Source: CAIUVD01 sp044338255
Lineage (GTDB): Bacteria > Planctomycetota > UBA11346
Direction: 5' to 3'
Assembly (NCBI GenBank): GCA_044338255.1
Contig: JBIILZ010000029.1
Location: 1 to 35,879, forward strand
DNA length: 35,879 bases
The notes beneath the pieces were generated by a model. It did not search any database and was not told the origin of the DNA. It worked only from the letters and a program-made list of their open reading frames with translations. Positions 7,533 through 17,399 of the stretch are shown one piece after another. Made by a program: the position numbers and the translations under genes. The stretch's first letter is position 1. Each line of letters starts with the position of its first letter.

Positions 7533-10500
7533 TCAGGGGGCGCGGCTGATCCATTCTATCAGATTGCGCCATAGGCGTCCGGCGATGGGATCGGTGGTGC
7601 CGGCTTCGTGGGCAAGTTGGCTGGCGATGACCTCGCCCTTGCCGAAGGGGATGCGCAGGATTACTGCCCCTTCGATATCGGGCATGTCCTTCTTCTGCGG
7701 ATAGGCATGGGGGGCGGAGGCCCGCGCTAGCACTTCGGCATTTGTGCCGGGGACCAACAGCCAGTTGCCGCGCACCGCCCACGGGGCGACATGGTCGCCG
7801 AGGTTGAACCAGCGCAGGTCCAGGAAGTCGATGCCGTCAAAGATCGGATGCTCGGGGACGCGCATGGTGGCGACCTCGAGATCCTTGGGGCGGTACTTGC
7901 GGACCATGGTGGGGAAAAGTTTCGGCAGCGCGGCGCCCGGTTTGATCAGGAGGGCGCGGCCTCCGGCTTCGATGAAGCGCAGGAAGTCGGCGCGCTCAGA
8001 CTCGCTGGCGGCCCAGTCCTCGCCGAGCAGGATCGCCTGCGAGGTTCCAGCCAGTTCCTTGGCGGAGCGGATGGTCCGGAAGGCGGTGGTCGGCGCCGCA
8101 CCGCAGAGCGCCACCTGGGTGCTGGGATCGAGGAGCGTGATCGCGGTAGCGGGCTTGGCGACGGTCCACTCGGGCTGGGCCAGCATCAGTTCATAGCGAT
8201 TGCTTGAGGTTATTTCTTGGCCGTGGCGCAGCTCCACTACGAGGTTCGCGTCAGTGCGCGCCGCAGGCAGAGCCGCCGGGATGGCGATGGGCGCGGCAAC
8301 CTTGGCCACGCTGTAGTAGGGCACCGCCGGGGTCGGGACTGCGCCGCTGGCCACCACCGTGTTCCCGGCTTCAATGCGCCAGCGGATCTCGCCGGCCGGC
8401 AGATCGCGCTTCTGCTCGCTGTCGTTGACCACGAACAGGTCGGCTTCGCGGGTGGTGCCCGCGAACCAGTGACGGCTGAACAGACGTGCGCTCACCAGCA
8501 CTGGCTGCTGGGCCTGGGCCAGCGCGAGGGCGGGCGGGAAGGGGCGCACCCGGCCCGCCTCGAAAATGTTCTGGTACCAGGTGTTCAGAGAAAAGGCCAG
8601 CACACCCTGCATGCGTTCGTGGTGGAAGCAGCGGAGGGTCTCGTTCAGTTCCTGGGTGGCGATAGCCACCGAGCGCAAGAACCAGGCGGGATCGGCGTGC
8701 TCATAGGCCAAGTCGCCGATCCAGGTCTGTGGCACCAGGAGATCGTGGATGTATTTGCGCACCGCGTGGCCGTCGTCAGCGTTGGGATAGCCGGAGGTCA
8801 TTTCCTGGCTGATGAGCGGACGGCCTTTGGTGCCCCAATGGGCGGCGAAGTCCTCCATCATCTTGCCATCGTGGTGGTCATGAACCTTCTCCCCGGGATA
8901 GAAGGCGAAGAAGCTGCGGCCATACCATCCGGAATAGTTGTGATGATCGTCAATGTCGCCGTAGTCGAAGCCGCGCTCCTTCTGCATCTGTGGCCAGAAG
9001 GGCGGCATCATGCCGGACGTGCCGCCGGAATCGGGACAGATCGGCCGGGTCGGATCCAACGCCCGCATGCCCTTGATGGTGTCGGACAGCTCGGTCATGC
9101 AGTCAGCGAAGACCTTGGGGTCCTGGTTGTCGACGAAGTAGCACTCGTTGTTGACCGTCCAGTAGAGGATGGACGGATGGTTGCGGTACTTGCGCACCAG
9201 GGCGAGCTGTTCGTTGCGCCAGGCGGCGAGCAGTTCCTTGGGCGGAATCTTGCCTTTCAACATCAGCCACGGCCAGGTGCCCTCGTAGGAGATGCCGACG
9301 CCGTTACGGTCGGCAGCCTGCAGCCAGAGCTCATTGAAGGCCGAGCTGTGGGTTCGGGTCACCCGCGTGCCGTGTTCGTGCATGAGCGCGGTGAAACGGT
9401 CGGCCAGGGCTGCGTCCTGGGGCCGATTGGGCATCGGCGTGGCGTTGCCGCCGCGCAGCCAGTAGGGCTGGTTGTTAAGGTAGAAGCGCCCATCCGGACG
9501 GGTCTCGAAGGTGCGGAAGCCCACGTCCAGCACCCGCTCATCAATGGTCCGGCCATCGCGGACGAGAGCGACGCGCAGCGTGTAGAGGTTGGGCTCATCG
9601 GGAGTCCACAGGCGCGGAGCCAAACTGCCGGTGTCGATAGTGGCGGTGGTGGCACCGGCGGGGATGGCGATGGGAGGCAGTGCCTGCGTCGTCGGCAATG
9701 CCCGTCCGGTGGCGCGTTCGACCAGGGTGATCACCGGCTGGACGGTGGTGGTGGTCGTGGTGGCGTTGGCGAGTTCCAGCTCGATGGCGGCACCATTGAG
9801 CCGAGGCCGAAAGAACAGGTCGCGGATCTCTATCGGATCGTGCACGCTCAGATGGACCGGCTGCCAGATGCCGACCGGCTTGCCGAAATAGATGCCCTGG
9901 GGCAGGCTGTGGATCATCGCCTGGGTGACATTGACCGACACCATGGTCGCAGCCACCTTGTCGCCGTCGACAATCTCTTTGGTCGAAGGCGGGGCGATGC
10001 CGACCCGGGCGGCGATCAGGTTGCGCCCCGGACGGATCACCTCGGTGATGTCGATGCGCGAGGGGGTGAACATGCCGATGCTGGTATGGACGCGCTTGCC
10101 GTTGACCGAGATCTCGCCGTATTTGGCGATGGCGTCGAAGGACAGTTCGTAGCGCCTGCCAGCTGGCAGGGACTCGGGCAGAACCAAGACCTGACGATAC
10201 CAGCCTGACAGGACCTTGCGGCCATCGAAGGTCTGTTGGGCGAGGCGTTGGCGCTCCAATTCGACGTAGCGGTCGGACCCGCCCTGGGAATCGTCGTACA
10301 GCCAATTATGGACCGGCGACCAGATGGACGGCACGGCCAGGGGATGCCAGGCGCTGTCATCCAGCGTCGGATCCGCGCAATCGACGTTCTTGGGCAGTTG
10401 TTTATCTGGCATGAACAGCCAGGTGCCATCCAGTGACACCGTGGTGCGCGGCGCATCGCCCAGGGCAATTGCCTGCGGCTTCCAAGCGGCTCGGCGCTCC

Positions 10501-11168
10501 TTGCGGACCTCCTCGCCGGCGAACGTGTACACGGGGGCTGTCGCCGCCGCCGGGATGCCGGCGGGATCCAGACGGGTGACGGTGACATCGTCGTACTCGC
10601 TCGGCAGGAATCCCCCGCCGAGCGCGATGCCGCCTGCCGCCATGCCTCCCTCCTGGTCATCGTTCACGCGCAGCACCTCGGTATCGCCAAGCAGCATGCG
10701 CAGGGTGGTGCCCGCCACCTGAATGCGTACCTCGTACCAGGTGCCCGCCACCAGCGGGGTGGCGAGAGGCTGGACCTTGAGGAAACGCTGCCGGCCGTCT
10801 GGGGCATAGCGGGCAGCATACGCCTGCTGAAGGTCGCCACCGCGCAATCCGATGGCATAGCGGGCGTCGCGGGCGGTGCGCCGCACCGAGGCCCAGATCT
10901 GGGCCTGCGCGGATCCCTGCGGTGCACGGGCGCGGAATTTTAGTTCATAATCAGTCCACGAGGCGTCGCCGGCTACGGCCTCGACGCTGGTCAGGCGTAG
11001 GACGCCATCGGCGATGGCGTTAGATCCCCGACCTTCGATGCGCCAGCCACCGGCCCCGGCCGCCTCCTGGAAGTGCTCATCGAGCAGCGCCGGCTCGGCA
11101 CCCAACAACGGCCCTTGAGCGGCAAGGAGTGCAATGATCAGTCCGGTACAACGAAAACACGAGGGCAT
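7533..11168 (-). CDS. Large exported GH2-family beta-glycosidase with N-terminal jelly-roll domain
   Basis: A 1,211-residue GH2 enzyme (family activities: beta-galactosidase, beta-glucuronidase, beta-mannosidase and related). Order: signal peptide 1-24 (IIALLAAQGPLLGA), a laminin-G/DUF1080-like beta-sandwich about 28-200, GH2 sugar-binding domain about 240-445, Ig-like domain to about 555, TIM barrel from about 560. The acid/base is probably Glu675 in WTVNNECY, an N-E pair as the family requires, and the nucleophile Glu789 in ISQEMTSGYPN. The last 170 residues look like an amidotransferase-type alpha/beta domain (FIEAGGRALLIKPG, GKGEVIASQ). I chose ATG 11168, with AGG about ten bases upstream, over an in-frame ATG at 11192. 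It lies about 30 bp after the second GH2 gene, so the two are co-transcribed. Substrate not readable. Confidence 0.9.
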   Translation of the reverse strand: MPSCFRCTGLIIALLAAQGPLLGAEPALLDEHFQEAAGAGGWRIEGRGSNAIADGVLRLTSVEAVAGDASWTDYELKFRARAPQGSAQAQIWASVRRTARDARYAIGLRGGDLQQAYAARYAPDGRQRFLKVQPLATPLVAGTWYEVRIQVAGTTLRMLLGDTEVLRVNDDQEGGMAAGGIALGGGFLPSEYDDVTVTRLDPAGIPAAATAPVYTFAGEEVRKERRAAWKPQAIALGDAPRTTVSLDGTWLFMPDKQLPKNVDCADPTLDDSAWHPLAVPSIWSPVHNWLYDDSQGGSDRYVELERQRLAQQTFDGRKVLSGWYRQVLVLPESLPAGRRYELSFDAIAKYGEISVNGKRVHTSIGMFTPSRIDITEVIRPGRNLIAARVGIAPPSTKEIVDGDKVAATMVSVNVTQAMIHSLPQGIYFGKPVGIWQPVHLSVHDPIEIRDLFFRPRLNGAAIELELANATTTTTTVQPVITLVERATGRALPTTQALPPIAIPAGATTATIDTGSLAPRLWTPDEPNLYTLRVALVRDGRTIDERVLDVGFRTFETRPDGRFYLNNQPYWLRGGNATPMPNRPQDAALADRFTALMHEHGTRVTRTHSSAFNELWLQAADRNGVGISYEGTWPWLMLKGKIPPKELLAAWRNEQLALVRKYRNHPSILYWTVNNECYFVDNQDPKVFADCMTELSDTIKGMRALDPTRPICPDSGGTSGMMPPFWPQMQKERGFDYGDIDDHHNYSGWYGRSFFAFYPGEKVHDHHDGKMMEDFAAHWGTKGRPLISQEMTSGYPNADDGHAVRKYIHDLLVPQTWIGDLAYEHADPAWFLRSVAIATQELNETLRCFHHERMQGVLAFSLNTWYQNIFEAGRVRPFPPALALAQAQQPVLVSARLFSRHWFAGTTREADLFVVNDSEQKRDLPAGEIRWRIEAGNTVVASGAVPTPAVPYYSVAKVAAPIAIPAALPAARTDANLVVELRHGQEITSSNRYELMLAQPEWTVAKPATAITLLDPSTQVALCGAAPTTAFRTIRSAKELAGTSQAILLGEDWAASESERADFLRFIEAGGRALLIKPGAALPKLFPTMVRKYRPKDLEVATMRVPEHPIFDGIDFLDLRWFNLGDHVAPWAVRGNWLLVPGTNAEVLARASAPHAYPQKKDMPDIEGAVILRIPFGKGEVIASQLAHEAGTTDPIAGRLWRNLIEWISRAP

Positions 11169-11198
11169 GGTTGGATTACCTAGCATAATCATATGAGT

Positions 11199-14100
11199 TC
11201 AGCGGACAGTCGGAGCGGCCAGCCGCTGGGCGAACAGGCGCGCAACCGGGTTGCCGTCGAGGCGACCCTGCAACTGCACCTGGCAGAGGATCCACCGTCC
11301 CTGGCCGTCGACCTTCTCGGCGGCGGCCAGCGCAGGTTTTTCAAACTGCCCGCTCAGCAGCACCGCTGTCCAGTCGCCCGGATTGATGAACAGGCTGGCG
11401 AGATGGGGGCGGATGCCCTGTTCCCCGGCGTGGTACCAGAACTTGAAGTCCTCGGGAGCGAAGCCCGCCACCAGGGAATGACCAGTGGCCCGCGACACGA
11501 ACAGCCGCGGCCCATCCGTGCAGGCCTCGATAGTGACCGCGTCGCCGGCCAGCGTGTGGGTGCCGGTCGGCCACTCCACACACACCACGCGGGCTCCCGC
11601 GCGCACTGCGGTGGTCAGGTCGGTCACTGACGCAGCGAGGGCCTTGGGGTCATCGCAGAGGATCAGGTCGGTCGGAACACCGGAGAATACCGGGTTCAGC
11701 CCCAATTCCTGAGCCAGCTTGGCCGCCTTGCCGTTCTTGGCCCCAACTACCAGCACATCGGTCCTAGCCAGCGGCGTCGGGGCCGGGAACAGGTCGAGGG
11801 TCAGCGCCGTATCGTGGACCAAGGTGCCGGCGGCGTCTTCCAGGGCGAGCCGGACAGTGAGGGTGGTGCGTGCGCTCACCGTCGGGGCCACGCAGGCGAT
11901 CCAACCTTGGAAGTTGCTGTCATCAGCGGCGACCGTGGCCGGAGCGCTGCCGGTGCGCAGCGTCTTCCCCTGACATTCGATCTGGTAGCGGACTTTGGCC
12001 CCGTTCAGCGCCTGGGGTCGGTCATTGCAGATCCACGCTGCAATCTTGGCCTCTTCGCCAGCAAACAGCGCCTTGCGCGGGCTGTACAGATTGGCCGCCA
12101 CCGGGGTGAGGGCATCGCGGTAGACATAGAACGCCGGCTTCGGGTTGCGATCCACATCCATGATGGTCTTCAGCCAGCCGGCCGGCCAGGCATCGATGAA
12201 CAGGTGTACGGCGAAGGACACCAGGCGCCGATCCCGTCGGTAGGCCTCGGTTTGGAGGCGGATGATCTGCGCCTGGTGCGCCTGGCTGGCCTCGGACCAA
12301 CCGGCCAGGGTGGTCTGGGTATCGAACCACATGCGGTGCATCTTCTCGGTCTGAGAGAGTGGGATCTTGCTGGAATTCCAGGTGCGTTCACTTTCAGGGG
12401 TGGACGGCAGCCATTTAGCAGGGTAGCGGCGACGCATGGTTTCAACGCTATCCAAGCCTTCGACGCCGAATTCACCGCAGGCATAGAGCCATCCGGGTTT
12501 GACGTGGCTCCAATATCCCTGGAGCGTTCGGCCCAGGTGGCCGCCACCATTATACCATCCGCCATAGAGATGGTGATCAGGGAGTCCGGGGCCGGGTGGC
12601 TCGGAATCACCATCAATAGCCTTGATGACTCGATCTGGATTGGCCAAGAGCACGACCTGGTCGGCGGCGGTGAAGAAGGACTCCAGTTCTTTGCGACTGA
12701 GATTGCGGTGGGGATGTCCCCAGCCGTTGCGCTGCGGCTCATTGATGTAGGTGACCATGATGTTGCAGGGATGGGCGCGCACCAAACGCTCCATCTCCTC
12801 GGCTTGGCGCACCGCTTCGGCGAACTGGGAACGACGCAGTACCCAGCATAGGGGCAGGTCGGTCTGGGTCATCAGGCCCAGGCGATCACACCATTCGTAG
12901 ACTTCGTCCTGAACCGGCCGCTGGGTGATGCGCAGAAAATTCATGTTACTGAGCTTGGCCAGCAGGATGTCGTCGCGCAGGCGAGCGAAATCGCCACGAA
13001 TCACCGACTGCTGTTCGAAGCCCATGGTGTTGGCACCACGCAGTCGAATGGGCTGGCCATTGAGGAACAAGCGGCCTTTAGGGGTGCTGGTGGTGTCCAT
13101 GGTGAACGAGCGCATGCCGAACTGGCGCTTGCGGACATCCAGGACTTTGCCCTTGGCATCGCGCAGGGTCACTTGGAGTTGATACAGCCAGGGTTCCGCC
13201 GGGCTCCACGACCGGAAATCAGTAATCGTGAAGGGGATGCGGAAATAGTTGAGGCCCTTTGAAACTTTCGGCGAGGTCTCCTTGTCGAACTTCGGCAGTG
13301 TTCCATCAAGAGTCAGCTTCTGAACCCCGTCGGTCAACGCGCCGCTGAAGACCGTCTGCTGGAAGTTCTGCCCGTGCACCGCCAGTTCGAGGATGACGTT
13401 GGGCTCGTTGATGTCGCAGTTGCGGAGCTCGATCCAGGCTTCCGCTGCGGATTTCTCAAGCTGCGGGCGGACGAAGAGGTCATGGATCTGGAGCCGGGGC
13501 CGAGCTTCGATCATCACCGACTGATAGATGCCCATGCCGGGCGGGCAACACACCCAGCCCTGATCGGGATTGTCGAAACCAGGGCCGGTGAAAGCGTAAA
13601 TCTTGTCGCCGCGGTTGGACGAGAAATTGTGCATCACGAAGTCGTTTTCGACTTGTACCAACAGCACGTTCTCGCCCAGTCGGGCCTGGGCAGTGCAATC
13701 AAAGGCAAAGGGCGCGAAGAACCCCTCGTGGGAACCGACGAAGGTGCCGTTGACGAAGGCCTTGGCCCGGTAGTCCACGCCCTTGAAGTCGACGAAGATC
13801 GCGCCCAAGTCGAGCATCACCTGGGTGACGGTGAACGAGGTGCGGTAGTAGGTGGTCGCCAGGCCCACCGGGCCATCGTAATGCGGGACCGTGACCTTCT
13901 TCCAGTCACCCTTGCCGGTGAGCGGAAGAAGGAAATCCTTCCCATCCTCAGCCGTTGCCCGACGCCAATCAAAGCTGGTCAGCGGTATGGCGATCCGGGT
14001 ATTCAAAATGGCGGGCGCCAGGTCGGCGGTAAAGGGCTCGTACCGGGTGCGATAGCGAGCCAGCTCTGCGGCCAACTCCTGCGGCGTATCCAGCTTGTCC

Positions 14101-14303
14101 AGTGGCGTGAACGGCTGGGTATCAGGAGCCCACGGCAACACCGTGTCTGGCAGCATCGGCGGCCCTGGCGTGACCAAGCGTTCCTGGTGCAGGCTCTTGT
14201 CCTCGGAGCCGATCGCGGCCAGGTCGGTGGGCGGCTTGCCTGCTTCGGCGGCGAGGAGGAGCGCAGGAAAAGCGAGCAGGATCAGCAGCACGGGGATGTT
14301 CAT
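11199..14303 (-). CDS. Exported GH2-family beta-glycosidase
   Basis: A 1,034-residue GH2 enzyme with an obvious signal peptide (MNIPVLLILLAFPALLLAA). The sugar-binding beta-sandwich spans roughly 105-270 (YYRTSFTV, then KAFVNGTFVGSHEGFF), the Ig-like domain about 275-400 and the barrel from about 405 (RLFLNGQPIRLRGAN). The probable acid/base is Glu522 in VTYINEPQRN and the nucleophile Glu611 in YACGEFGVEGLD, both in family position. The C-terminal part (about 870-1034) again resembles an alpha/beta amidotransferase-like domain (RTDVLVVGAKNG). It is distinct from its neighbour at 7533: it has no N-terminal jelly-roll and the barrel is much diverged. Upstream a sulfatase lies 58 bp away. A beta-glucuronidase or beta-galactosidase role would suit the uronate pathway, but specificity is open. 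Confidence 0.9.
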   Translation of the reverse strand: MNIPVLLILLAFPALLLAAEAGKPPTDLAAIGSEDKSLHQERLVTPGPPMLPDTVLPWAPDTQPFTPLDKLDTPQELAAELARYRTRYEPFTADLAPAILNTRIAIPLTSFDWRRATAEDGKDFLLPLTGKGDWKKVTVPHYDGPVGLATTYYRTSFTVTQVMLDLGAIFVDFKGVDYRAKAFVNGTFVGSHEGFFAPFAFDCTAQARLGENVLLVQVENDFVMHNFSSNRGDKIYAFTGPGFDNPDQGWVCCPPGMGIYQSVMIEARPRLQIHDLFVRPQLEKSAAEAWIELRNCDINEPNVILELAVHGQNFQQTVFSGALTDGVQKLTLDGTLPKFDKETSPKVSKGLNYFRIPFTITDFRSWSPAEPWLYQLQVTLRDAKGKVLDVRKRQFGMRSFTMDTTSTPKGRLFLNGQPIRLRGANTMGFEQQSVIRGDFARLRDDILLAKLSNMNFLRITQRPVQDEVYEWCDRLGLMTQTDLPLCWVLRRSQFAEAVRQAEEMERLVRAHPCNIMVTYINEPQRNGWGHPHRNLSRKELESFFTAADQVVLLANPDRVIKAIDGDSEPPGPGLPDHHLYGGWYNGGGHLGRTLQGYWSHVKPGWLYACGEFGVEGLDSVETMRRRYPAKWLPSTPESERTWNSSKIPLSQTEKMHRMWFDTQTTLAGWSEASQAHQAQIIRLQTEAYRRDRRLVSFAVHLFIDAWPAGWLKTIMDVDRNPKPAFYVYRDALTPVAANLYSPRKALFAGEEAKIAAWICNDRPQALNGAKVRYQIECQGKTLRTGSAPATVAADDSNFQGWIACVAPTVSARTTLTVRLALEDAAGTLVHDTALTLDLFPAPTPLARTDVLVVGAKNGKAAKLAQELGLNPVFSGVPTDLILCDDPKALAASVTDLTTAVRAGARVVCVEWPTGTHTLAGDAVTIEACTDGPRLFVSRATGHSLVAGFAPEDFKFWYHAGEQGIRPHLASLFINPGDWTAVLLSGQFEKPALAAAEKVDGQGRWILCQVQLQGRLDGNPVARLFAQRLAAPTVR

Positions 14304-14361
14304 GGGGTGTTCGCTAGGAGTTGGACGAGAGTCAGCGGAAAGCAGGAAGCGGATTCCGAAA

Positions 14362-15741
14362 TCATCTACGGCGATCAGACGAAGTTGTTTGCGGCATTTG
14401 GGCCTCGACCGAGCGTCTCCAGGTTTCCAGACGTGAGGCGAGTTCGGTCACGAGCTCCGGATGACGTGCAGCCAGATCCACGGTCTCGCCAGGATCGGCC
14501 GCGAGATCGAAGAGCTGCATCCGGTGATCTTCGAAAGTTTCGACGAGCCGCAGATCGCCGTGGCGGATGGCGCTGTGCGGAGTCGCGCCATAGGCATGGT
14601 AATGCGGGTAATGCCAGAACAGGTCTTCGCGGAGCGCCGGTCCGCTGCCGGTGAGGGTGGGCAGGAGGTTGATGCCGTCAGCCGGCAGGTCGGCCGGCGC
14701 GGTGATACCAGCCGCTGCTAGGATGGTCGGAAACACGTCGGTGCCGATGTTTGGCGTCGGGTCGTTGCGCCCGGCGGGGATGTGTCCCGGCCAGGCGGCG
14801 ATGAATGGGACGCGGACCCCGCCATCGTCATTGGTGGCCTTGCCACCCTTTGCCGGGGCATTGCTGGTGATGGTGCGTTTGGTGCCGTCCTCGTTCCAGG
14901 CCCAGCACACGCCACCATTATCCGAGGTCACGATCACCAGGGTAGAGCGCTCGGCGCCCGTCCGCGACAAGGCGGCGAATACCGTACCGCAGGTCGTGTC
15001 GAAGTTTTCGACCATCGCCGCGTAGGTGGCATCGCGATGCCGTCCGTCAGGGCGGACGCGGGCTTGGCAGGCGGCCACTTCCGACGCTGGGGCCTGCATC
15101 GGCAGGTGCACGGCGTACTGGGCGAGATAGAGGAAGAATGGACGCTCATCGTGCCGGTCTTCGATGACCTGAACGGCTTCGGCGGCGAGGCGGTCGGTGA
15201 GATATTCGCCTTTTGCTCCATCGGTCAGGGTATCGATGCCATAGGGTGCGAAATACGACGGTGGTCCGCCCAGGTGGTTACCGCCGAGTGCAAGTTGGAA
15301 GCCGCGCCGTCCTGGTGTAGCCTCCGGACCTCCAAGGTGCCATTTCCCGATCGCGGCCGTGCGGTAACCGTTGGCCGAAAGCAGTTCGGCGATGGTCGGG
15401 GCGTTCGTAGGCAGGGATCGCGTCCACTCCGGTTCGCGGAGCGGCTTATCTGTGCTGCCGTTGCCGGGAATCCAATCGGTCAGATGCAGGCGGGCCGGCG
15501 ATTGGCCGGTGAGCAGCGCCGCCCGGCTGGGTGAACACACCATGCAGGCTGAGTAGGCCTGGGTGCAACGCACTCCCCGTGCGGCGAGGGCATCGAGGTG
15601 TGGCGTTCGGTAGAGGTCACTGCCCTGGCAACTGAGATCCGTCCAGCCGAGATCGTCGGCGAGGATGAGGACGATGTTCGGCCGTTCCGCCGCCGGCATG
15701 GCGAGGATGCCGACCCCGAGAACCATCAGCCAAGGTCTCAT
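14362..15741 (-). CDS. Exported formylglycine-dependent sulfatase (arylsulfatase A-like)
   Basis: Hydrolyses sulfate esters, probably on sugars, outside the cytoplasm. The 459-residue product has a short signal peptide (MVLGVGILAMPAA), the metal-binding start RPNIVLILADDLGW with paired Asp, and the sulfatase signature CSPSRAALLTG with Cys69, which a maturase oxidises to formylglycine. GKWHLGG (second signature) and a SDNGG metal site follow. It overlaps the preceding sulfatase gene by 4 bp (ATGA at 15738-15741), so translation is likely coupled. No maturase (FGE or radical-SAM anSME) is encoded in the window. The regiospecificity cannot be told from sequence alone. Confidence 0.93.
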   Translation of the reverse strand: MRPWLMVLGVGILAMPAAERPNIVLILADDLGWTDLSCQGSDLYRTPHLDALAARGVRCTQAYSACMVCSPSRAALLTGQSPARLHLTDWIPGNGSTDKPLREPEWTRSLPTNAPTIAELLSANGYRTAAIGKWHLGGPEATPGRRGFQLALGGNHLGGPPSYFAPYGIDTLTDGAKGEYLTDRLAAEAVQVIEDRHDERPFFLYLAQYAVHLPMQAPASEVAACQARVRPDGRHRDATYAAMVENFDTTCGTVFAALSRTGAERSTLVIVTSDNGGVCWAWNEDGTKRTITSNAPAKGGKATNDDGGVRVPFIAAWPGHIPAGRNDPTPNIGTDVFPTILAAAGITAPADLPADGINLLPTLTGSGPALREDLFWHYPHYHAYGATPHSAIRHGDLRLVETFEDHRMQLFDLAADPGETVDLAARHPELVTELASRLETWRRSVEAQMPQTTSSDRRR

Positions 15742-17318
15742 GGTGTCTTCTCGGGATGCGCTTGGGCGGGGAAATAGGCGCTCATCAATGCCGAGTGGGC
15801 GGCGATACCTCTCGCCTGGTCCGGCCTGCCGGCGAGGTCATGCCAAGCCCGAGGATCCTGCTGCAGGTCATAGAATTCCTGGCTCGCTTCACGCCAGCCG
15901 TCGAGATCCAGCCAACGCTGATGGCCGTCGAGGCGGATGGTCAGGCTGTCCTTGAGCCGGCTCAGATCGATGAGCGGATCGAGGATCTTCAGACTCGACC
16001 CCTGAGCTAGGCCGATCGGAGCACGAATGCGGGCCGGACCTTCCGCCCAATCGAGAAACAGGTTGTCGCGCGTGATCACGGCATGACCGCCGAACATGAT
16101 CCCCTCGGCGTAGGCGGCGGGTTTTCCGGGACCGGTCGGATCGCGCACCAGGTTGGCGAAACTGGAGCCCACCGCCGTCGGCGGCCGGGGCAGGCCGGCG
16201 AGCTCGGACAGGGTCGGCCAAGTGTCGATCAGCTCGACGATGCCACCGGCCCGGGCGGGATGGCTGCCGGGGACGCGCACCAGCATCGGGATGCGCAGGA
16301 CGTCGGGGTAGAGGTAATGCTTGCTCCACATCCCGCGGTAGCCGAGGAAATAGCCCTGATCGGAGGTGAACACGACGATCGTGTTGGCGGCAAGCCCTGT
16401 GGTCTCCAGCGTCTCCAGGACTCCGGCGAGGGCCTCATCCATCATCGATACCGAGGCATCGTAGTCGCGGGTGATGGTGCGTTGCAGGTCGCTGCTCACC
16501 GCCGCGTTGTAGGTCGCCGGATCGTCGACCCCGAGCGTGGCCGGATCGAGCCCCGGCTTGGGGGTATGCAGCCGTTCGATCATCCGCGCCTGATAGCTCG
16601 GCGGCTTGGTCATCGGCGTGGCCCCGGCCGCGGTGGCCGGCAAGGGGATCGCCGCCAGGGGATGCAGATCGCGGTGGCGGCCCTGACTTTCGTAGGGGGC
16701 GTGTGGCGAGTGAAAGCCGAGCGCAAAGAAGAAGGGCCGCCGCGAATCGCGTTCTTGCGTCGCAAAGCGCTTGAAGCCAGCCGCCAGCACCTGATCGCAG
16801 GTCGCTACATCATCGGGCAGGTAGCGCGAATTTCCGAGAATCTTGCCGTTGCGGTCGATAAAATTCGTGGTCACGATGCGCTGATCCTTAGACCAGACGT
16901 CGGCGATCACCTGCTCCCAGTCCTTGGGACCGGCGTATTCGTGGCCGTGTTCAACCTTTCCGGCCTTAGCGGTCTGATAACCATGTTCGCGGAACCAGCG
17001 CGGCATGGTCATCTGTTCTGGATGGGCATCCATATAGTCACTGTTGTCAGTGCCGACGGTGTGGATCGCCAGACCGGTCAGAAGGGCTTTGCGACTCGGC
17101 GTACACACCGTGGATGGCGCATAGCAACGATCGAACACCACGCTCTCTCGCGCCAGACGATCAAGTGCCGGTGTCTTGGCCAGTGGTTCGCCATAACATC
17201 CCAGACGGGTGTTGAGATCATCGGCGATGATCAACAGCACATTCGGTGTTTTCAATTCCACCCCTGGAAGACTGGCGCCGAGCAGGAAAAGAGCGGTGAA
17301 TCCAAAACGGTTTATCAT
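15738..17318 (-). CDS. Exported sulfatase, iduronate-2-sulfatase-like
   Basis: A 526-residue Cys-type sulfatase of a different subtype from its neighbour. The metal motif reads NVLLIIADDLNTRLGCYG, as in iduronate-2-sulfatase-like and choline-sulfatase-like enzymes, rather than ADDLGY/W. The maturation signature is CTPSRKALLTG with Cys72, and VFTSDQGYFLGYRGMWSK is the family's second metal/substrate block (Asp-Gln instead of Asp-Asn). I chose ATG 17318, which gives a signal peptide (MINRFGFTALFLLGASL); an open frame to 17372 adds 18 unlikely residues. Relatives desulfate uronic or hexosamine sulfates, which fits a uronate-rich substrate, but that is inference. It shares a 4-bp overlap with the next sulfatase. 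Confidence 0.92.
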   Translation of the reverse strand: MINRFGFTALFLLGASLPGVELKTPNVLLIIADDLNTRLGCYGEPLAKTPALDRLARESVVFDRCYAPSTVCTPSRKALLTGLAIHTVGTDNSDYMDAHPEQMTMPRWFREHGYQTAKAGKVEHGHEYAGPKDWEQVIADVWSKDQRIVTTNFIDRNGKILGNSRYLPDDVATCDQVLAAGFKRFATQERDSRRPFFFALGFHSPHAPYESQGRHRDLHPLAAIPLPATAAGATPMTKPPSYQARMIERLHTPKPGLDPATLGVDDPATYNAAVSSDLQRTITRDYDASVSMMDEALAGVLETLETTGLAANTIVVFTSDQGYFLGYRGMWSKHYLYPDVLRIPMLVRVPGSHPARAGGIVELIDTWPTLSELAGLPRPPTAVGSSFANLVRDPTGPGKPAAYAEGIMFGGHAVITRDNLFLDWAEGPARIRAPIGLAQGSSLKILDPLIDLSRLKDSLTIRLDGHQRWLDLDGWREASQEFYDLQQDPRAWHDLAGRPDQARGIAAHSALMSAYFPAQAHPEKTP

Positions 17319-17339
17319 GGCTGATTCTTCAATGAAGTG

Positions 17340-17366
17340 TGACTGTAAAACCTTTTGACTGTAAAA
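17340..17366. repeat. 11-bp direct repeat TGACTGTAAAA, two copies 16 bp apart
   Basis: Perfect copies at 17340-17350 and 17356-17366, in the 81-bp gap before the 15738-17318 sulfatase. On the sense strand of that gene each reads TTTTACAGTCA, containing TTTACA, a possible -35 box, but no matching -10 box was found. They may be a regulator binding site or chance. I see nothing else in the gap. Confidence 0.6.
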
Positions 17367-17399
17367 ACTCATACGTGCTGAGAGACGATCCGTTGTCGT

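Noticed and set aside
8217..10208. 663-codon open frame on the + strand inside the first GH2 gene
   Set aside because: It is exactly antisense to well-conserved GH2 domains, has low-complexity Gly/Asp/Val-rich content, and no family resemblance. GC-rich third positions produce such shadows.
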